From Henriciella sp. (GTDB taxonomy: Bacteria > Pseudomonadota > Alphaproteobacteria > Caulobacterales > Hyphomonadaceae), in contig JABSQB010000028.1 in assembly GCA_013214545.1 (NCBI GenBank), positions 1-41,678 of the forward strand: 41,678 bases of DNA, in the 5' to 3' direction. Shown one piece after another: positions 25,929-35,128 of the stretch. A program made the translations under genes and the position numbers. The number at the start of each line of letters is the position of its first letter. Within the stretch, counting starts at the first letter, position 1. The notes beneath the pieces are model-generated. The model ran no database searches and was not told the DNA's origin. It was given only the letters and a program-made list of their open reading frames with translations.

Positions 25929-26274
25929 ATGAGTGAGAAAGACATCCTGTTCCTGCTCCCACCCGGGTTCGAGGACAATGACCGGCGTGAATTCTGCCCG
26001 GAATGCGCAGAACTGTGGGGCGTGCTGAGCTATTTCCCCGCGATCAAAGAAGCGCTCGAGATTCGCTATGTTGGGATTGAACATCCGCGGGCGCCAATAT
26101 GCGAGGAAATGGGGGGAGGGGCGCTGGAATGCGCCGACCCTGGTGCTGGCCCCCGCCAATGCTACGGAGGAGTCGGCTGAAACCGCGAACGGCAAGGCCT
26201 ATCTCGGCTCGGCCCGCGCCATCGCAAAATATTTCGCTGCGCGCTTCGGCATACCCGTGCCACGTGGGAGTTAA
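25929..26274 (+). pseudogene. DUF3088-like gene split by a frameshift in a G6 run
   Basis: Two reading frames together give one protein resembling the DUF3088 family of about 115 residues. The first frame runs from ATG 25929 (MSEKDILFLLPPGFEDNDR, FCPECAEL, IRYVGIEHPRAPICEEMG). The second continues (EGRWNAPTLVLAPAN, GKAYLGSARAIAKYFAARFGIPVP) to the TAA at 26272-26274. The switch falls at GGGGGG 26111-26116; one G fewer would join the frames. Unjoined, the first frame ends at 26180 as an 83-residue product with an unrelated tail. The function of the family is unknown to me. A homopolymer read error, a true recent mutation, or phase variation are all possible. It begins directly after the hflX stop and lies before clpP. 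Confidence 0.75.
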
Positions 26275-26287
26275 GCGACATCCACAC

Positions 26288-26319
26288 CTTGTAACACGCC
26301 GCGAATGGACAAATATAAC
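26288..26319 (+). promoter_or_regulatory. Candidate clpP promoter
   Basis: CTTGTAA (26288-26294) and AATATAAC (26312-26319) are spaced about as in a sigma-70 or heat-shock promoter, about 50 bases before the clpP start. The match is loose at the -10 element. Heat-shock control of clpP is usual in bacteria; applying it here is inference. Confidence 0.3.
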
Positions 26320-26367
26320 GGCGTCTGCCAGACCATGGCCAAATCTATTCCGCTTGAAGGTAGTTTC

Positions 26368-26991
26368 ATGTTCGACCCGCGCCCGACTGACGTAAATCTC
26401 GTTCCCACTGTTATTGAACAAACCAGCCGTGGAGAGCGCGCCTTCGACATTTTCTCGCGCCTCCTGAAAGAGCGCTTGATCTTCATCACCGGTCCGATTG
26501 ATGACACGACAGCATCGCTGGTCTCCGCCCAGCTTCTGTTCCTGGAATCTGAAAACCCCAAGAAAGACATCGCGATCTACATTAACAGCCCAGGCGGTTA
26601 CGTGACCGCTGGTCTCGCGATTTACGACACCATGCAGTACATCCGCTGTCCGATTTCGACCGTTTGCATCGGTCAGGCGGCGAGCATGGGATCACTGCTT
26701 CTGGCAGCTGGCGATGAAGGCAATCGAATCTGTCTGCCTAATTCCCGCGTAATGGTGCACCAGCCTTCAGGGGGTTATCGCGGTGTTGCCAAGGATATTG
26801 AGCGCCACGCTGACGAAATCCTCGATCTGAAGAAGCGTTTGAATAATATCTACGTGAAGCATACCGGCCAAGACTATGACACGATTGAGAAAAAACTTGA
26901 TCGCGACACGTTCATGACGGCTGAAGAAGCACGGGATTTCGGGATTATCGATACGGTTTATGAGCGCCGCGAAGATCCTGGTGAAGAGTAA
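26368..26991 (+). CDS. clpP: ATP-dependent Clp protease proteolytic subunit
   Basis: ClpP forms the double-heptamer proteolytic chamber that degrades proteins delivered by ClpX or ClpA. The 207-residue product (start ATG 26368, [10 protein letters not shown], with GAAGG 8-12 bases upstream) has the catalytic triad S106 (GQAASMGS), H131 (MVHQPSGG) and D180 (LDRDTFM). The oxyanion segment INSPGG is near residue 72. The short N-terminal region before [18 protein letters not shown] is processed in many homologues. The in-frame extension to 26305 lacks a good ribosome site and would overlap the candidate promoter. clpX follows after 134 bases. Confidence 0.96.
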   Translation: MFDPRPTDVNLVPTVIEQTSRGERAFDIFSRLLKERLIFITGPIDDTTASLVSAQLLFLESENPKKDIAIYINSPGGYVTAGLAIYDTMQYIRCPISTVCIGQAASMGSLLLAAGDEGNRICLPNSRVMVHQPSGGYRGVAKDIERHADEILDLKKRLNNIYVKHTGQDYDTIEKKLDRDTFMTAEEARDFGIIDTVYERREDPGEE

Positions 26992-27090
26992 ACGGCATTC
27001 ATCCTGCATCGTGAATGAAAGCTAAGACTTGCGTGAGCCCGTCAGGGTTTTAAAGTTGCAAAAGTTCCTGGGATTCGTCCCCCGGTAAAT

Positions 27091-27108
27091 CGCATGTTAA
27101 GGCATGCG
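27091..27108 (+). repeat. Perfect hairpin in the clpX leader
   Basis: CGCATG (27091-27096) and CATGCG (27103-27108) flank the loop TTAAGG, ending 17 bases before the clpX start codon and just before its AGAGG ribosome site. It could fold in the mRNA leader or be a protein-binding site. There is no T-run, so it is not a terminator. Confidence 0.35.
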
Positions 27109-27125
27109 TGTCATAGAGGTTGCCA

Positions 27126-28394
27126 ATGGCAAAACAAAACGGTTCCAGCGGCGATTCAAAGAATACGCTCTATTGCTCTTTCTGCGGGAAGAGCCAGCAC
27201 GAAGTTAAAAAACTGATTGCAGGCCCAACGGTCTTCATCTGTGACGAATGTGTCGAACTCTGCATGGACATTATCCGTGAAGAGAACAAGGCTTCAGGCT
27301 TCAAGGCGAAAGAGGGCGTTCCGACGCCGCAAGAGATCTGCGAAGTACTCGATGATTATGTCATCGGCCAGAGCTATGCCAAACGCATTCTCTCCGTCGC
27401 CGTGCACAATCATTATAAGCGCCTCGCCAATCCAGCAGGGGCCGATGGTGTAGAACTCGCCAAATCGAACATCATGCTGATCGGACCAACCGGTTGCGGT
27501 AAAACGCTGCTGGCCCAGACGCTTGCCCGCGTTCTGGACGTGCCATTCACCATGGCTGATGCAACGACGCTGACCGAAGCGGGTTATGTCGGTGAGGACG
27601 TCGAGAACATCGTCCTGAAACTGCTTCAAGCTTCTGATTATAATGTTGAACGTGCCCAGCGCGGCATCGTCTATATCGATGAAATCGACAAGATCTCGCG
27701 CAAATCAGACAATCCATCCATCACCCGTGACGTATCGGGCGAGGGGGTGCAGCAAGCACTTCTGAAATTGATGGAAGGCACGGTCGCAGCGGTTCCTCCG
27801 CAAGGCGGACGCAAGCACCCACAACAGGAATTCCTGCAAGTCGACACGACCAATATCCTGTTTATTTGCGGCGGCGCCTTTGCTGGCCTCGACAAGATCA
27901 TCTCTTCGCGCGGTGAAGCGACATCGATCGGCTTTGGCGCGGACGTTAAAGATCCGGAAGCTCGCCGCGTTGGCGAAGTGCTGCGCACAGTCGAGCCTGA
28001 AGATCTGCAGCGCTACGGTCTGATCCCTGAATTCATCGGTCGTCTGCCAGTTCTCGCGACTTTGGAAGATCTCGACGAAGAAGCCCTGATCACGATTCTG
28101 ACAGCGCCGAAAAATGCGCTGATCAAGCAGTACCAAAAGCTGTTTGAAATGGAGAACGTGAACCTGACCTTTACCCCGGATGCCCTCGCGGCGGTGGCCA
28201 AGAAGGCAATTGTTCGCAAAACCGGTGCTCGCGGTCTGCGTTCGATCATGGAATCGATCCTGCTCGACACCATGTTTGAGCTGCCTGGATTGCGCGGGGT
28301 TGATGAAGTTGTGATCAACGCAGAAGTGGTCGATGGCAATGCCGAACCACTCTACGTGCACACCAAACAGGTTCAGCCGAGCGAAGCGTCCTAA
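27126..28394 (+). CDS. clpX: ClpXP ATPase subunit ClpX
   Basis: ClpX is the AAA+ unfoldase that recognises substrates and feeds them to ClpP; in Caulobacterales ClpXP also degrades CtrA. The 422 residues begin with the zinc-binding domain ([11 protein letters not shown]...CDECVELC, residues about 15-45). Walker A GPTGCGKT is near 118, Walker [11 protein letters not shown] near 180, and the substrate pore region near 147-150 (AGYVGEDVE). The sensor-2/arginine region [12 protein letters not shown] is near 300. ATG 27126 (MAKQNGSS) is chosen over TTG 27120; AGAGG lies seven bases before. A small stem CCACC/GGTGG at 28430-28446 follows the gene but lacks a T-run. Confidence 0.97.
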   Translation: MAKQNGSSGDSKNTLYCSFCGKSQHEVKKLIAGPTVFICDECVELCMDIIREENKASGFKAKEGVPTPQEICEVLDDYVIGQSYAKRILSVAVHNHYKRLANPAGADGVELAKSNIMLIGPTGCGKTLLAQTLARVLDVPFTMADATTLTEAGYVGEDVENIVLKLLQASDYNVERAQRGIVYIDEIDKISRKSDNPSITRDVSGEGVQQALLKLMEGTVAAVPPQGGRKHPQQEFLQVDTTNILFICGGAFAGLDKIISSRGEATSIGFGADVKDPEARRVGEVLRTVEPEDLQRYGLIPEFIGRLPVLATLEDLDEEALITILTAPKNALIKQYQKLFEMENVNLTFTPDALAAVAKKAIVRKTGARGLRSIMESILLDTMFELPGLRGVDEVVINAEVVDGNAEPLYVHTKQVQPSEAS

Positions 28395-28555
28395 AAAACA
28401 GGCGCTCATAGGACAGAATTGTCAGATTTCCACCGTTATTTGGTGGTTGAACTCAACCTGTGCGAACATCAAATGAAACAGACGCCAGAATCATCCGACA
28501 ACAGGATGAAGGTGATGGTCGCCGCTGAGCGGGACCAGATGTAAAGGAGTCGAAT

Positions 28556-30964
28556 ATGACGACGAAAACCCTCCCAGTTCTCCCGCTGCGAGATATTGTG
28601 GTTTTTCCAGACATGGTGGCGCCGCTTTTTGTGGGCCGTGACAAGTCTGTACGGGCGCTCGAAATGGTCGATGAGAGCGACAATGAAATCATGCTGGTCG
28701 CACAGAAGGATCCCTCAACCGACGATCCAGGCGGCGATGACCTGCACCCGGTCGGAACCACGGCGACCATTCTACAATTGCTGAAACTGCCCGACGGCAC
28801 AGTCAAAGTGCTGGTCGAGGGCAGCCACCGCGCCCGTGTAAACACGCTGGAAGACCGCGGTGACCATTATGTTGCTGAAGTTGGCATCATCGAGGCAGAT
28901 GACGGCAATACGAGCGAGCTCGAAGCGCTGATGCGCGCCGTGATCGAGCAGTTTGAAAGCTACGCCAAGCTGAACCGCAAGATTGCGCCGGAATCTGTCT
29001 CGACGATTTCAGAAATCGTTGAGCCTGGGAAACTGGCAGACGCCGTCGCTTCGCAACTGCAAGTGAAGCTGGCTGAGAAGCAAGGCCTGCTAGAGCTTTC
29101 TGACGTCAAAGACCGTCTGGAAAAAGTCCTGTCGCTGATGGAAGGCGAGATGGGCATGATGCAGATGGAGCGGAAGATCAAAAACCGCGTGAAGCGGCAG
29201 ATGGAGAAGTCTCAGCGCGAATATTATCTGAATGAACAGATGAAAGCGATCCAACGCGAACTGGGTGACCAGGGCGATGGAGAGCGCGACGAGGTTGGCG
29301 AACTTGAAGACAAGATCCGCGATACCGGTCTGTCAGAAGAGGCACGGACGAAAGCTGAGCAGGAGATCAAGAAACTCCGCCAGATGAGCCCGATGTCAGC
29401 CGAATCTACGGTTGTGCGCAACTATCTCGACTGGTTGCTGTCTCTGCCATGGGACAAGCGCAAGGATATCTCCACCGATCTAGGCGCTGCCGAGAAGCAG
29501 CTGAATGACGACCATTATGGCCTGGAGAAGGTCAAGGAACGCATCCTTGAATATCTCGCGGTGCAGAAACGCACGAACAAGCTGCGCGGCCCAATCCTGT
29601 GTCTTGTTGGTCCTCCAGGGGTGGGTAAAACCTCTCTTGGTAAGTCGATTGCAGAAGCTACCGGTCGCGACTTTGTTCGCGTATCGCTGGGCGGCGTGCG
29701 TGACGAGAGCGAGATTCGCGGTCACCGCCGGACCTATATCGGGTCTATGCCTGGCCGCGTCATTCAGAGCCTGAAAAAAGCCAAGACGGGCAACCCGCTC
29801 TTCTTGCTAGATGAGATCGACAAGATGGGCATGGACCATCGCGGCGACCCGTCAGCAGCTCTGCTGGAAGTGCTCGACCCGGCGCAGAACTCGACCTTCA
29901 ACGATCATTATCTGGAAGTTGATTACGATCTGTCGGATGTCATGTTTGTCACCACGGCGAACAGCCTGAACATGCCTCAGCCTTTGCTGGACCGTATGGA
30001 GATCATCCGGATCGCCGGCTACACAGAAGACGAAAAGCGTGAAATCGCTGTCCGTCACCTGTTGCCGAAGATTCGCGCTGATCACGGTCTGAGCGATGCC
30101 GAATGGGTGGTCCAGGACGACGCGATCAATGACTTGCTGCGCTACTATACGCGTGAAGCCGGGGTTCGCTCGCTTGAACGTGAACTGGCCAAACTCGCCC
30201 GCAAAGCTGTGCGTGAGCTCGGCAATGAAGGCGTGACGCAAGTCACGGTGACGCCAGACAATCTCGCCGACTATTCGGGTGTGCGTAAGTTCCGCTTCGG
30301 CCTTGCCGATGAGGAAGATCAGATCGGTGCGGTCACGGGCCTCGCCTGGACCGAAGTGGGCGGCGACCTGCTGACCATCGAGGCTGTGTCCATGCCAGGA
30401 CGCGGCAACACCAAGGTCACGGGTAACCTGCGCGATGTGATGAAAGAGTCGATCTCTGCAGCGCAATCGCTGGTCCGCTCGCGTGCCGTCGATCTCGGCA
30501 TCAAGCCGAGCGTCTTCAACACGACGGATATCCACGTCCACGTGCCAGATGGGGCAACGCCGAAAGATGGCCCGAGCGCAGGTATCGCGATGACGACAGC
30601 GATGGTGTCTCTGCTGACCAATAATCCGGTTCACCGGGATATTGCGATGACGGGTGAGGTCTCTCTGCGCGGTCGCGTTCTGCCGATTGGCGGTTTGAAA
30701 GAAAAGCTGCTCGCGGCGCTGCGCGGCGGCATCAAGACCGTGCTGATCCCGCAGGAGAATGAGAAAGACCTCGCTGACATTCCTGAGAATGTCAAAGAGA
30801 GCCTGACCATCATCCCGGTTTCGGACATCAATGAAGTCCTGGCCCGGGCCCTGACGAAAACTCTGGCGCCAATCGAATGGTCTGAAAAGGATGAGGAAGC
30901 GCTTGCCGCAACTCTATCCGGCCGGCCTTCGCCAAATGATGGCAGTGCGCCCGTTCGTCATTAG
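28556..30964 (+). CDS. lon: ATP-dependent protease La (Lon)
   Basis: Lon combines AAA+ unfoldase and protease in one chain and removes misfolded and selected regulatory proteins. The 802-residue length is typical. In order: the N-terminal substrate domain ([23 protein letters not shown]), a coiled-coil region (about 190-270), Walker [12 protein letters not shown] near 355, Walker [12 protein letters not shown] near 415, and the protease domain. The Ser-Lys dyad is S in [10 protein letters not shown] near 678 and K in [11 protein letters not shown] near 721. AAAGGAG lies 7 bases before ATG 28556. No convincing heat-shock promoter was found in the 161-base gap after clpX. A strong terminator lies behind it at 31053-31090. 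Confidence 0.98.
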   Translation: MTTKTLPVLPLRDIVVFPDMVAPLFVGRDKSVRALEMVDESDNEIMLVAQKDPSTDDPGGDDLHPVGTTATILQLLKLPDGTVKVLVEGSHRARVNTLEDRGDHYVAEVGIIEADDGNTSELEALMRAVIEQFESYAKLNRKIAPESVSTISEIVEPGKLADAVASQLQVKLAEKQGLLELSDVKDRLEKVLSLMEGEMGMMQMERKIKNRVKRQMEKSQREYYLNEQMKAIQRELGDQGDGERDEVGELEDKIRDTGLSEEARTKAEQEIKKLRQMSPMSAESTVVRNYLDWLLSLPWDKRKDISTDLGAAEKQLNDDHYGLEKVKERILEYLAVQKRTNKLRGPILCLVGPPGVGKTSLGKSIAEATGRDFVRVSLGGVRDESEIRGHRRTYIGSMPGRVIQSLKKAKTGNPLFLLDEIDKMGMDHRGDPSAALLEVLDPAQNSTFNDHYLEVDYDLSDVMFVTTANSLNMPQPLLDRMEIIRIAGYTEDEKREIAVRHLLPKIRADHGLSDAEWVVQDDAINDLLRYYTREAGVRSLERELAKLARKAVRELGNEGVTQVTVTPDNLADYSGVRKFRFGLADEEDQIGAVTGLAWTEVGGDLLTIEAVSMPGRGNTKVTGNLRDVMKESISAAQSLVRSRAVDLGIKPSVFNTTDIHVHVPDGATPKDGPSAGIAMTTAMVSLLTNNPVHRDIAMTGEVSLRGRVLPIGGLKEKLLAALRGGIKTVLIPQENEKDLADIPENVKESLTIIPVSDINEVLARALTKTLAPIEWSEKDEEALAATLSGRPSPNDGSAPVRH

Positions 30965-31052
30965 CAGGTCTCTGAGTGGCGGTGCGGTCTGCGTGGAGTC
31001 GTGATTCATCCACGGTCTGTACGGGTTTCATTGCCATAATATAAAACTTCAG

Positions 31053-31090
31053 CGGCCCCTGTTTTTTCTGACAGGGGCCGTCTTGCTTTT
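31053..31090 (+). terminator. Rho-independent terminator after lon
   Basis: A 10-bp perfect stem, CGGCCCCTGT (31053-31062) with ACAGGGGCCG (31071-31080), encloses an 8-base loop. It is followed by the T-rich TCTTGCTTTT. It lies 88 bases after lon and before the tRNA. Confidence 0.9.
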
Positions 31091-31124
31091 CTTCGCCAGA
31101 CAAGGCAAAGGAAGCGTCCCGGAA

Positions 31125-31200
31125 GGGCGGTTAGCTCAGTTGGTAGAGCATCTCGTTTACACCGAGAGGGTCAGCGGTTCGAGCCCGTTACCGCCCACCA
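31125..31200 (+). tRNA. tRNA-Val (anticodon UAC)
   Basis: This 76-base tRNA has a perfect 7-bp acceptor stem (GGGCGGT with ACCGCCC), discriminator A and an encoded CCA at 31198-31200. The D-arm is GCTC-AGTTGGTA-GAGC. The anticodon stem TCTCG/CGAGA has loop TTTACAC, giving anticodon TAC. The T-arm contains GGTTCGAGCC. It reads valine codons, mainly GUA. It stands alone between the lon terminator and a convergent phosphatase gene. No integrase or repeated 3' tRNA end was seen, so it is not an evident attachment site. Confidence 0.97.
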
Positions 31201-31210
31201 TTTTCCAGAC

Positions 31211-31750
31211 CTAAAGCACCCGCGTCTCAAGGCTGTCGCCGCGCTCGACCAGAGTGAGCTCTGTGCCCTGTCGCTCCAACGTCGTGACGCTGCAATAGTT
31301 CGGTCGGAACACGGTCACTGAAGGCGCGCCGCTGAGATGCCCGACAATCGCATTGATGGCGATGAAGTGGCTGAAAACGACTGTGTTATCAGGAAGTTCC
31401 GACACAGTACTGAGCAAATCCCGGTGCCAATTCTGGACGAGGTCCGGGGTATCGACCCATTCGCCAGCCATCAGATTTCGCAGCCAAGTCCGGCGATCCG
31501 CGACATCACCTGGCGTCGGGATCTCGGTGACATTTGGCTCGATCACAGCTGGCTTAGTAGCGAGATCGGCAAAGGCGGACGCGGTTTCCTGGCAGCGCGC
31601 CATGGGGCTGGTGAAAACTTGCTGAATATCCAATCCAATCAGACGCTTGGCCACGGCCTCGGCTTGGATCCAGCCCTTATCAGACAGTCCGGGATCCGGG
31701 TGTTCACCCCAGCCCGCAGCAGCTTCGCCATGACGGACGAAATAGATCAT
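31211..31750 (-). CDS. Histidine phosphatase family protein, SixA-like
   Basis: This 179-residue protein of the phosphoglycerate-mutase/histidine phosphatase superfamily starts with the phospho-accepting motif YFVRHGEA. The second catalytic His is in VVFSHFIAINAIVG near residue 127, and the substrate-binding region FTSPMARCQETA is near 62. The short length and lack of an inserted domain resemble SixA-type phosphohistidine phosphatases, but small-molecule phosphatases look the same. The start overlaps the end of coq4 by four bases (ATGA), so the two are co-transcribed. No histidine-kinase partner is nearby. Function beyond phosphatase is not assignable. Confidence 0.8.
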   Translation of the reverse strand: MIYFVRHGEAAAGWGEHPDPGLSDKGWIQAEAVAKRLIGLDIQQVFTSPMARCQETASAFADLATKPAVIEPNVTEIPTPGDVADRRTWLRNLMAGEWVDTPDLVQNWHRDLLSTVSELPDNTVVFSHFIAINAIVGHLSGAPSVTVFRPNYCSVTTLERQGTELTLVERGDSLETRVL

Positions 31751-32517
31751 GCGGCCACGAGCTGCGGATCTTGATCATACTCACGAAACACAGATAGCGC
31801 GCGCTTGTAGAGGACCGGCTCTGCAATGTTCAGACGCTTGCGAACGGCGTCAATCGGCTGATCCAGCAAGCTGACAATATCCTGTTCGATAATCCGTTTG
31901 GCGGCTTTGCCGTTCCGGCGTCCTTCGGCGAGAACTTCTTTTACACGCGCGGCTTTTGGCGCCTGCTTGGCGATCTGACGGTTGCCCATAAAGGCAATGA
32001 AACTGACCCCGAGCCCGCCATGCTGGCTATGCGTGTAACCGAGCAGGGCATCTTCGCCGAGGGCGTCACGTCCGTAACCCGTCAGCACATGATACATGTC
32101 GTGCGTGTCGCGCAGGCGATTGGCGTACCACAATAGATCATCGTCATATTGTTCGTGCGCTGCGCGATTCGAGAGGCTTTCCTCGACCAGACCATGTGCT
32201 GTCAGACCTTCGCGTTCCATAAACTCCACATAAGTGCGCCCCACGGTGCCTTTTGGCAGCGCCTTGAGCGGCGCGTGATCGTCGAGGATATCCGGCAGGA
32301 ATGCGCGCTGAGCGAGCAAGCGCGGCCCGTTTTCAGACGCCATGAAGCGCAGGAAATCTTTTCTCATAGATCCGCCATTGAGCGCTTCGATGATGTGAAA
32401 AACCTGTTCCGTATCTTCTTTGTCGGCGATCAGTTTCTGCATATGACGCCAAGCCTTTATCGGGCGGCGTTTCGGAACTGGACGGCTTGGATCAATGAAT
32501 GGAACAGGGCGATTCAT
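31747..32517 (-). CDS. Ubiquinone biosynthesis COQ4-family protein
   Basis: This 256-residue protein matches the COQ4 family, needed for ubiquinone synthesis. In mitochondria COQ4 organises the CoQ complex and acts in head-group C1 modification. The family signature is the metal-binding block RDTHDMYHVLTGYGRDALGE near residue 143 (HDxxHx plus a distal E). It is followed by THSQHGGLGVSFIAFMGN. ATG 32517 (MNRPVPFID) has GAGGAG about 10 bases upstream; the 21-codon extension to 32580 is rejected. Pairing with a histidine phosphatase gene is seen here, but its meaning is unknown. COQ4 homologues are common in Alphaproteobacteria. Confidence 0.9.
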   Translation of the reverse strand: MNRPVPFIDPSRPVPKRRPIKAWRHMQKLIADKEDTEQVFHIIEALNGGSMRKDFLRFMASENGPRLLAQRAFLPDILDDHAPLKALPKGTVGRTYVEFMEREGLTAHGLVEESLSNRAAHEQYDDDLLWYANRLRDTHDMYHVLTGYGRDALGEDALLGYTHSQHGGLGVSFIAFMGNRQIAKQAPKAARVKEVLAEGRRNGKAAKRIIEQDIVSLLDQPIDAVRKRLNIAEPVLYKRALSVFREYDQDPQLVAA

Positions 32518-32656
32518 GCTTTTGAACTCCTCAAGGTCTCTCGACCATAGCAGAAGAGGGTAAACCAAACAATGACGCATGCGTCATGAATTTGATGAAG
32601 CGCCTATGCCCGATTTTGCATCAAAGCCGCCCAACTGTTAATCATGCTGCAGCTTG

Positions 32657-33082
<426 letters not shown>

Positions 33083-33137
33083 TGCCGGACAAGAAACCAA
33101 GTCATAAACACAGACAGGAAATGTATTGGAGGGCTTA

Positions 33138-34541
33138 ATGGCCGATAGTGTTTTGAAACTCATCAAGGATAATGACGTAGAGTTCGTAGACCTGCGTTTC
33201 ACAGATCCACGCGGAAAGATGCAGCACGTTACCTTTGACAAAGGCATGGTTGATGCTGATTTCTTCGAAGACGGTCAGATGTTTGACGGTTCATCTGTTG
33301 CTGGTTGGAAAGCCATCAACGAATCAGACATGAACCTGAAGCCTGACCTAGCGACGGCGAAGATTGATCCGTTCTTCCAACAAACCACGCTGGCAGTCTT
33401 TTGCGATATTCTCGACCCAATCACCGGCCAGGCCTACAATCGCGACCCTCGTATGACGGCGAAGAAGGCAGAAGCCTATCTGAAGTCCACGGGCGTTGGC
33501 GATACTGCGTATTTCGGCCCGGAAGCTGAATTCTTCGTATTTGACGATGTTCGCTGGAACACGGAGCCTCACGTGACCGGTTACAGCTTCGACTCGACCG
33601 AGCTGCCAGCCAATACCGGCAAAGAGTACGAAATGGGCAATATGGGCCACCGCCCAGGTCCAAAAGGCGGGTACTTCCCAGTGCCGCCTGTCGACTCCGA
33701 ACAGGATATGCGTTCTGAAATGCTGTCTGTGATGGGCGAACTGGGCCTTGAGCCCGAAAAGCACCACCACGAAGTAGCACCTGCCCAGCATGAGCTCGGC
33801 ATGAAGTTCAACACGCTGGTGACCATGGCTGATAACCTTCAGCTCTATAAGTATGTAATCCACAATGTTGCTGCGAGCTATGGTAAGACGGCGACCTTTA
33901 TGCCGAAACCATATTTCAACGATAACGGCTCAGGTATGCACGTGCACCAGTCAATTTGGAATGGCGGCAAACCTACATTCGCTGGCGATCAGTATGCCGG
34001 TCTGTCTGAGACCTGCCTTTATTACATTGGCGGAATCATCAAGCACGCGCGGGCGCTGAACGCTCTGACAAACGCTTCGACCAACTCTTACAAGCGTTTG
34101 GTTCCTGGATTTGAGGCGCCTGTTATGCTCGCTTACTCAGCCCGCAACCGTTCGGCATCCATCCGGATCCCATTCGGAACCGGCGAGAAAGCCAAGCGGA
34201 TTGAAACCCGCTTCCCAGATCCAACGGCTAATCCATACCTGGCCTTCGCCGCACTGCTTATGGCTGGTCTGGACGGCATCGAGAACAAGATCCATCCAGG
34301 GGATGCGATGGATAAAGACCTCTACGATCTGCCGCCAGAAGAAGCGAGCGCAATTCCTCAGGTCTGTGGCTCACTGCGTGAGGCGTTGGATGCTCTGGAC
34401 GCGGACCGCGAGTTCCTCAAGAAGGGCGGCGTGTTCGATGACGATCAGATTGATGCATATATCGAGTTGAAAATGGAAGAAGTGATGCGCCTTGAGCTTC
34501 ACCCACACCCTGTCGAATTCGATATGTACTACAAAGTCTAA
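33138..34541 (+). CDS. glnA: Glutamine synthetase, type I
   Basis: This enzyme makes glutamine from glutamate, ammonia and ATP, and is a dodecamer in the cytoplasm. The 467 residues show the beta-grasp N-terminus with [10 protein letters not shown] near 50 and the metal-binding block AEFFVFD near 130. [10 protein letters not shown] lies near 265, the ATP-binding [15 protein letters not shown] region near 280, and NRSASIRIP near 338. The adenylylation site is Tyr396 in [14 protein letters not shown] 33138 (MADSVLKLI) with GGAGGG at 33128-33133 is the start; the four-codon extension is ignored. It is co-transcribed with glnB and ends at a clear terminator. Confidence 0.98.
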   Translation: MADSVLKLIKDNDVEFVDLRFTDPRGKMQHVTFDKGMVDADFFEDGQMFDGSSVAGWKAINESDMNLKPDLATAKIDPFFQQTTLAVFCDILDPITGQAYNRDPRMTAKKAEAYLKSTGVGDTAYFGPEAEFFVFDDVRWNTEPHVTGYSFDSTELPANTGKEYEMGNMGHRPGPKGGYFPVPPVDSEQDMRSEMLSVMGELGLEPEKHHHEVAPAQHELGMKFNTLVTMADNLQLYKYVIHNVAASYGKTATFMPKPYFNDNGSGMHVHQSIWNGGKPTFAGDQYAGLSETCLYYIGGIIKHARALNALTNASTNSYKRLVPGFEAPVMLAYSARNRSASIRIPFGTGEKAKRIETRFPDPTANPYLAFAALLMAGLDGIENKIHPGDAMDKDLYDLPPEEASAIPQVCGSLREALDALDADREFLKKGGVFDDDQIDAYIELKMEEVMRLELHPHPVEFDMYYKV

Positions 34542-34575
34542 CTCCGCACAGCGGAGGCAAGACGCACAAAACCGA

Positions 34576-34609
34576 AGGCGTCAGAGCAAAGTGTTCTGGC
34601 GCCTTTTTT
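34576..34609 (+). terminator. Rho-independent terminator after glnA
   Basis: An 11-bp stem, AGGCGTCAGAG (34576-34586) against TTCTGGCGCCT (34594-34604) with two G-T pairs, encloses a 7-base loop. It runs into TTTTTT at 34604-34609, 35 bases after the glnA stop. Confidence 0.85.
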
Positions 34610-34731
34610 GGTTGCGAGCCTCAGGAAATGTGAAAAGTCATATCTTTTTCGCCATCGTCACAGGTTTGTGTGACAACCGAATCAAAATCGACCCGGTATA
34701 GGGGAAGCATTGGCGTCGATAGCGATTTTAA

Positions 34732-34950
34732 ATGTATACGAATTCAGATCCGAACAGCATTTCCTTTACTCGAAAAAGTAGCGAGGAAGACTACCAACTA
34801 AAGTTGGTGGCAGATTGTCTTGAGAGTTTACGAAGCTCATCGCTGACGCGTTCTGAATTGTCGCCGGATACGCGGGCCGAACTGGAACAGTATCTGGCCT
34901 TGGCAGAAGCGGCGCTACGGCGCGCGCATGCCGAAACGTCGCTGTCTTAG
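34732..34950 (+). CDS. Small hypothetical protein, 72 residues
   Basis: I do not recognise this protein. It begins MYTNSDPNSISFTRKSSEEDYQ and continues with two likely helices, QLKLVADCLESLRSS (about 22-36) and SPDTRAELEQYLALAEAALRRAHAE (about 44-68). It is acidic and soluble, with no membrane segment or cysteine motif. The third-position GC bias in its second half is like that of neighbouring genes, which favours a real gene. No strong Shine-Dalgarno precedes ATG 34732, but the reading frame is alone in the gap between the glnA terminator and the LuxR-type regulator. A small helical adaptor is possible but only a guess. A short stem AATCC/GGATT with T-runs at 34988-35011 follows it. Confidence 0.5.
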   Translation: MYTNSDPNSISFTRKSSEEDYQLKLVADCLESLRSSSLTRSELSPDTRAELEQYLALAEAALRRAHAETSLS

Positions 34951-34987
34951 CGTCGCAATCTAAACCACTGGATCCCAGGAATTAGAG

Positions 34988-35011
34988 AATCCAACGGATT
35001 TTTCGCTTTTT
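34988..35011 (+). terminator. Weak candidate terminator after the small gene
   Basis: AATCC (34988-34992) and GGATT (34996-35000) form a 5-bp stem with a 3-base loop. TTTCGCTTTTT follows. The stem is short, so confidence is low. Confidence 0.3.
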
Positions 35012-35058
35012 CGTTGTGTCTCAAACCACCGACGCCTGAGTTGTAGAGGCTTGCCCTT

Positions 35059-35078
35059 ACGTGATCTATTTGTCACGT
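35059..35078. promoter_or_regulatory. 20-bp lux-box-like palindrome
   Basis: ACGTGA (35059-35064) and TCACGT (35073-35078) are perfect inverted copies around an 8-base centre, giving a 20-bp dyad. Twenty bases is the usual length of operators for LuxR-type quorum-sensing regulators. The site lies 50 bases before the start of the LuxR-type gene at 35129, so autoregulation is the simplest inference. Confidence 0.45.
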
Positions 35079-35128
35079 TCGTCGCGTGCAATTCATCCCG
35101 AAGTGATGGAGGCGCAAGCGAGTGGGGA

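Noticed and set aside
28395-28555. Heat-shock promoter for lon
   Set aside because: No CTTGAA element with a matching -10 at proper spacing was found in the gap.
29852-30634. Long open frame on the minus strand inside lon (260 codons)
   Set aside because: It is fully antisense to the strongly conserved Lon AAA+ and protease domains; its sequence is a His/Arg-rich shadow of GC-biased codons with no family resemblance.
31125-31200. tRNA-Val as an integration site
   Set aside because: There is no integrase, no repeat of the tRNA 3' end and no foreign-looking DNA beside it.
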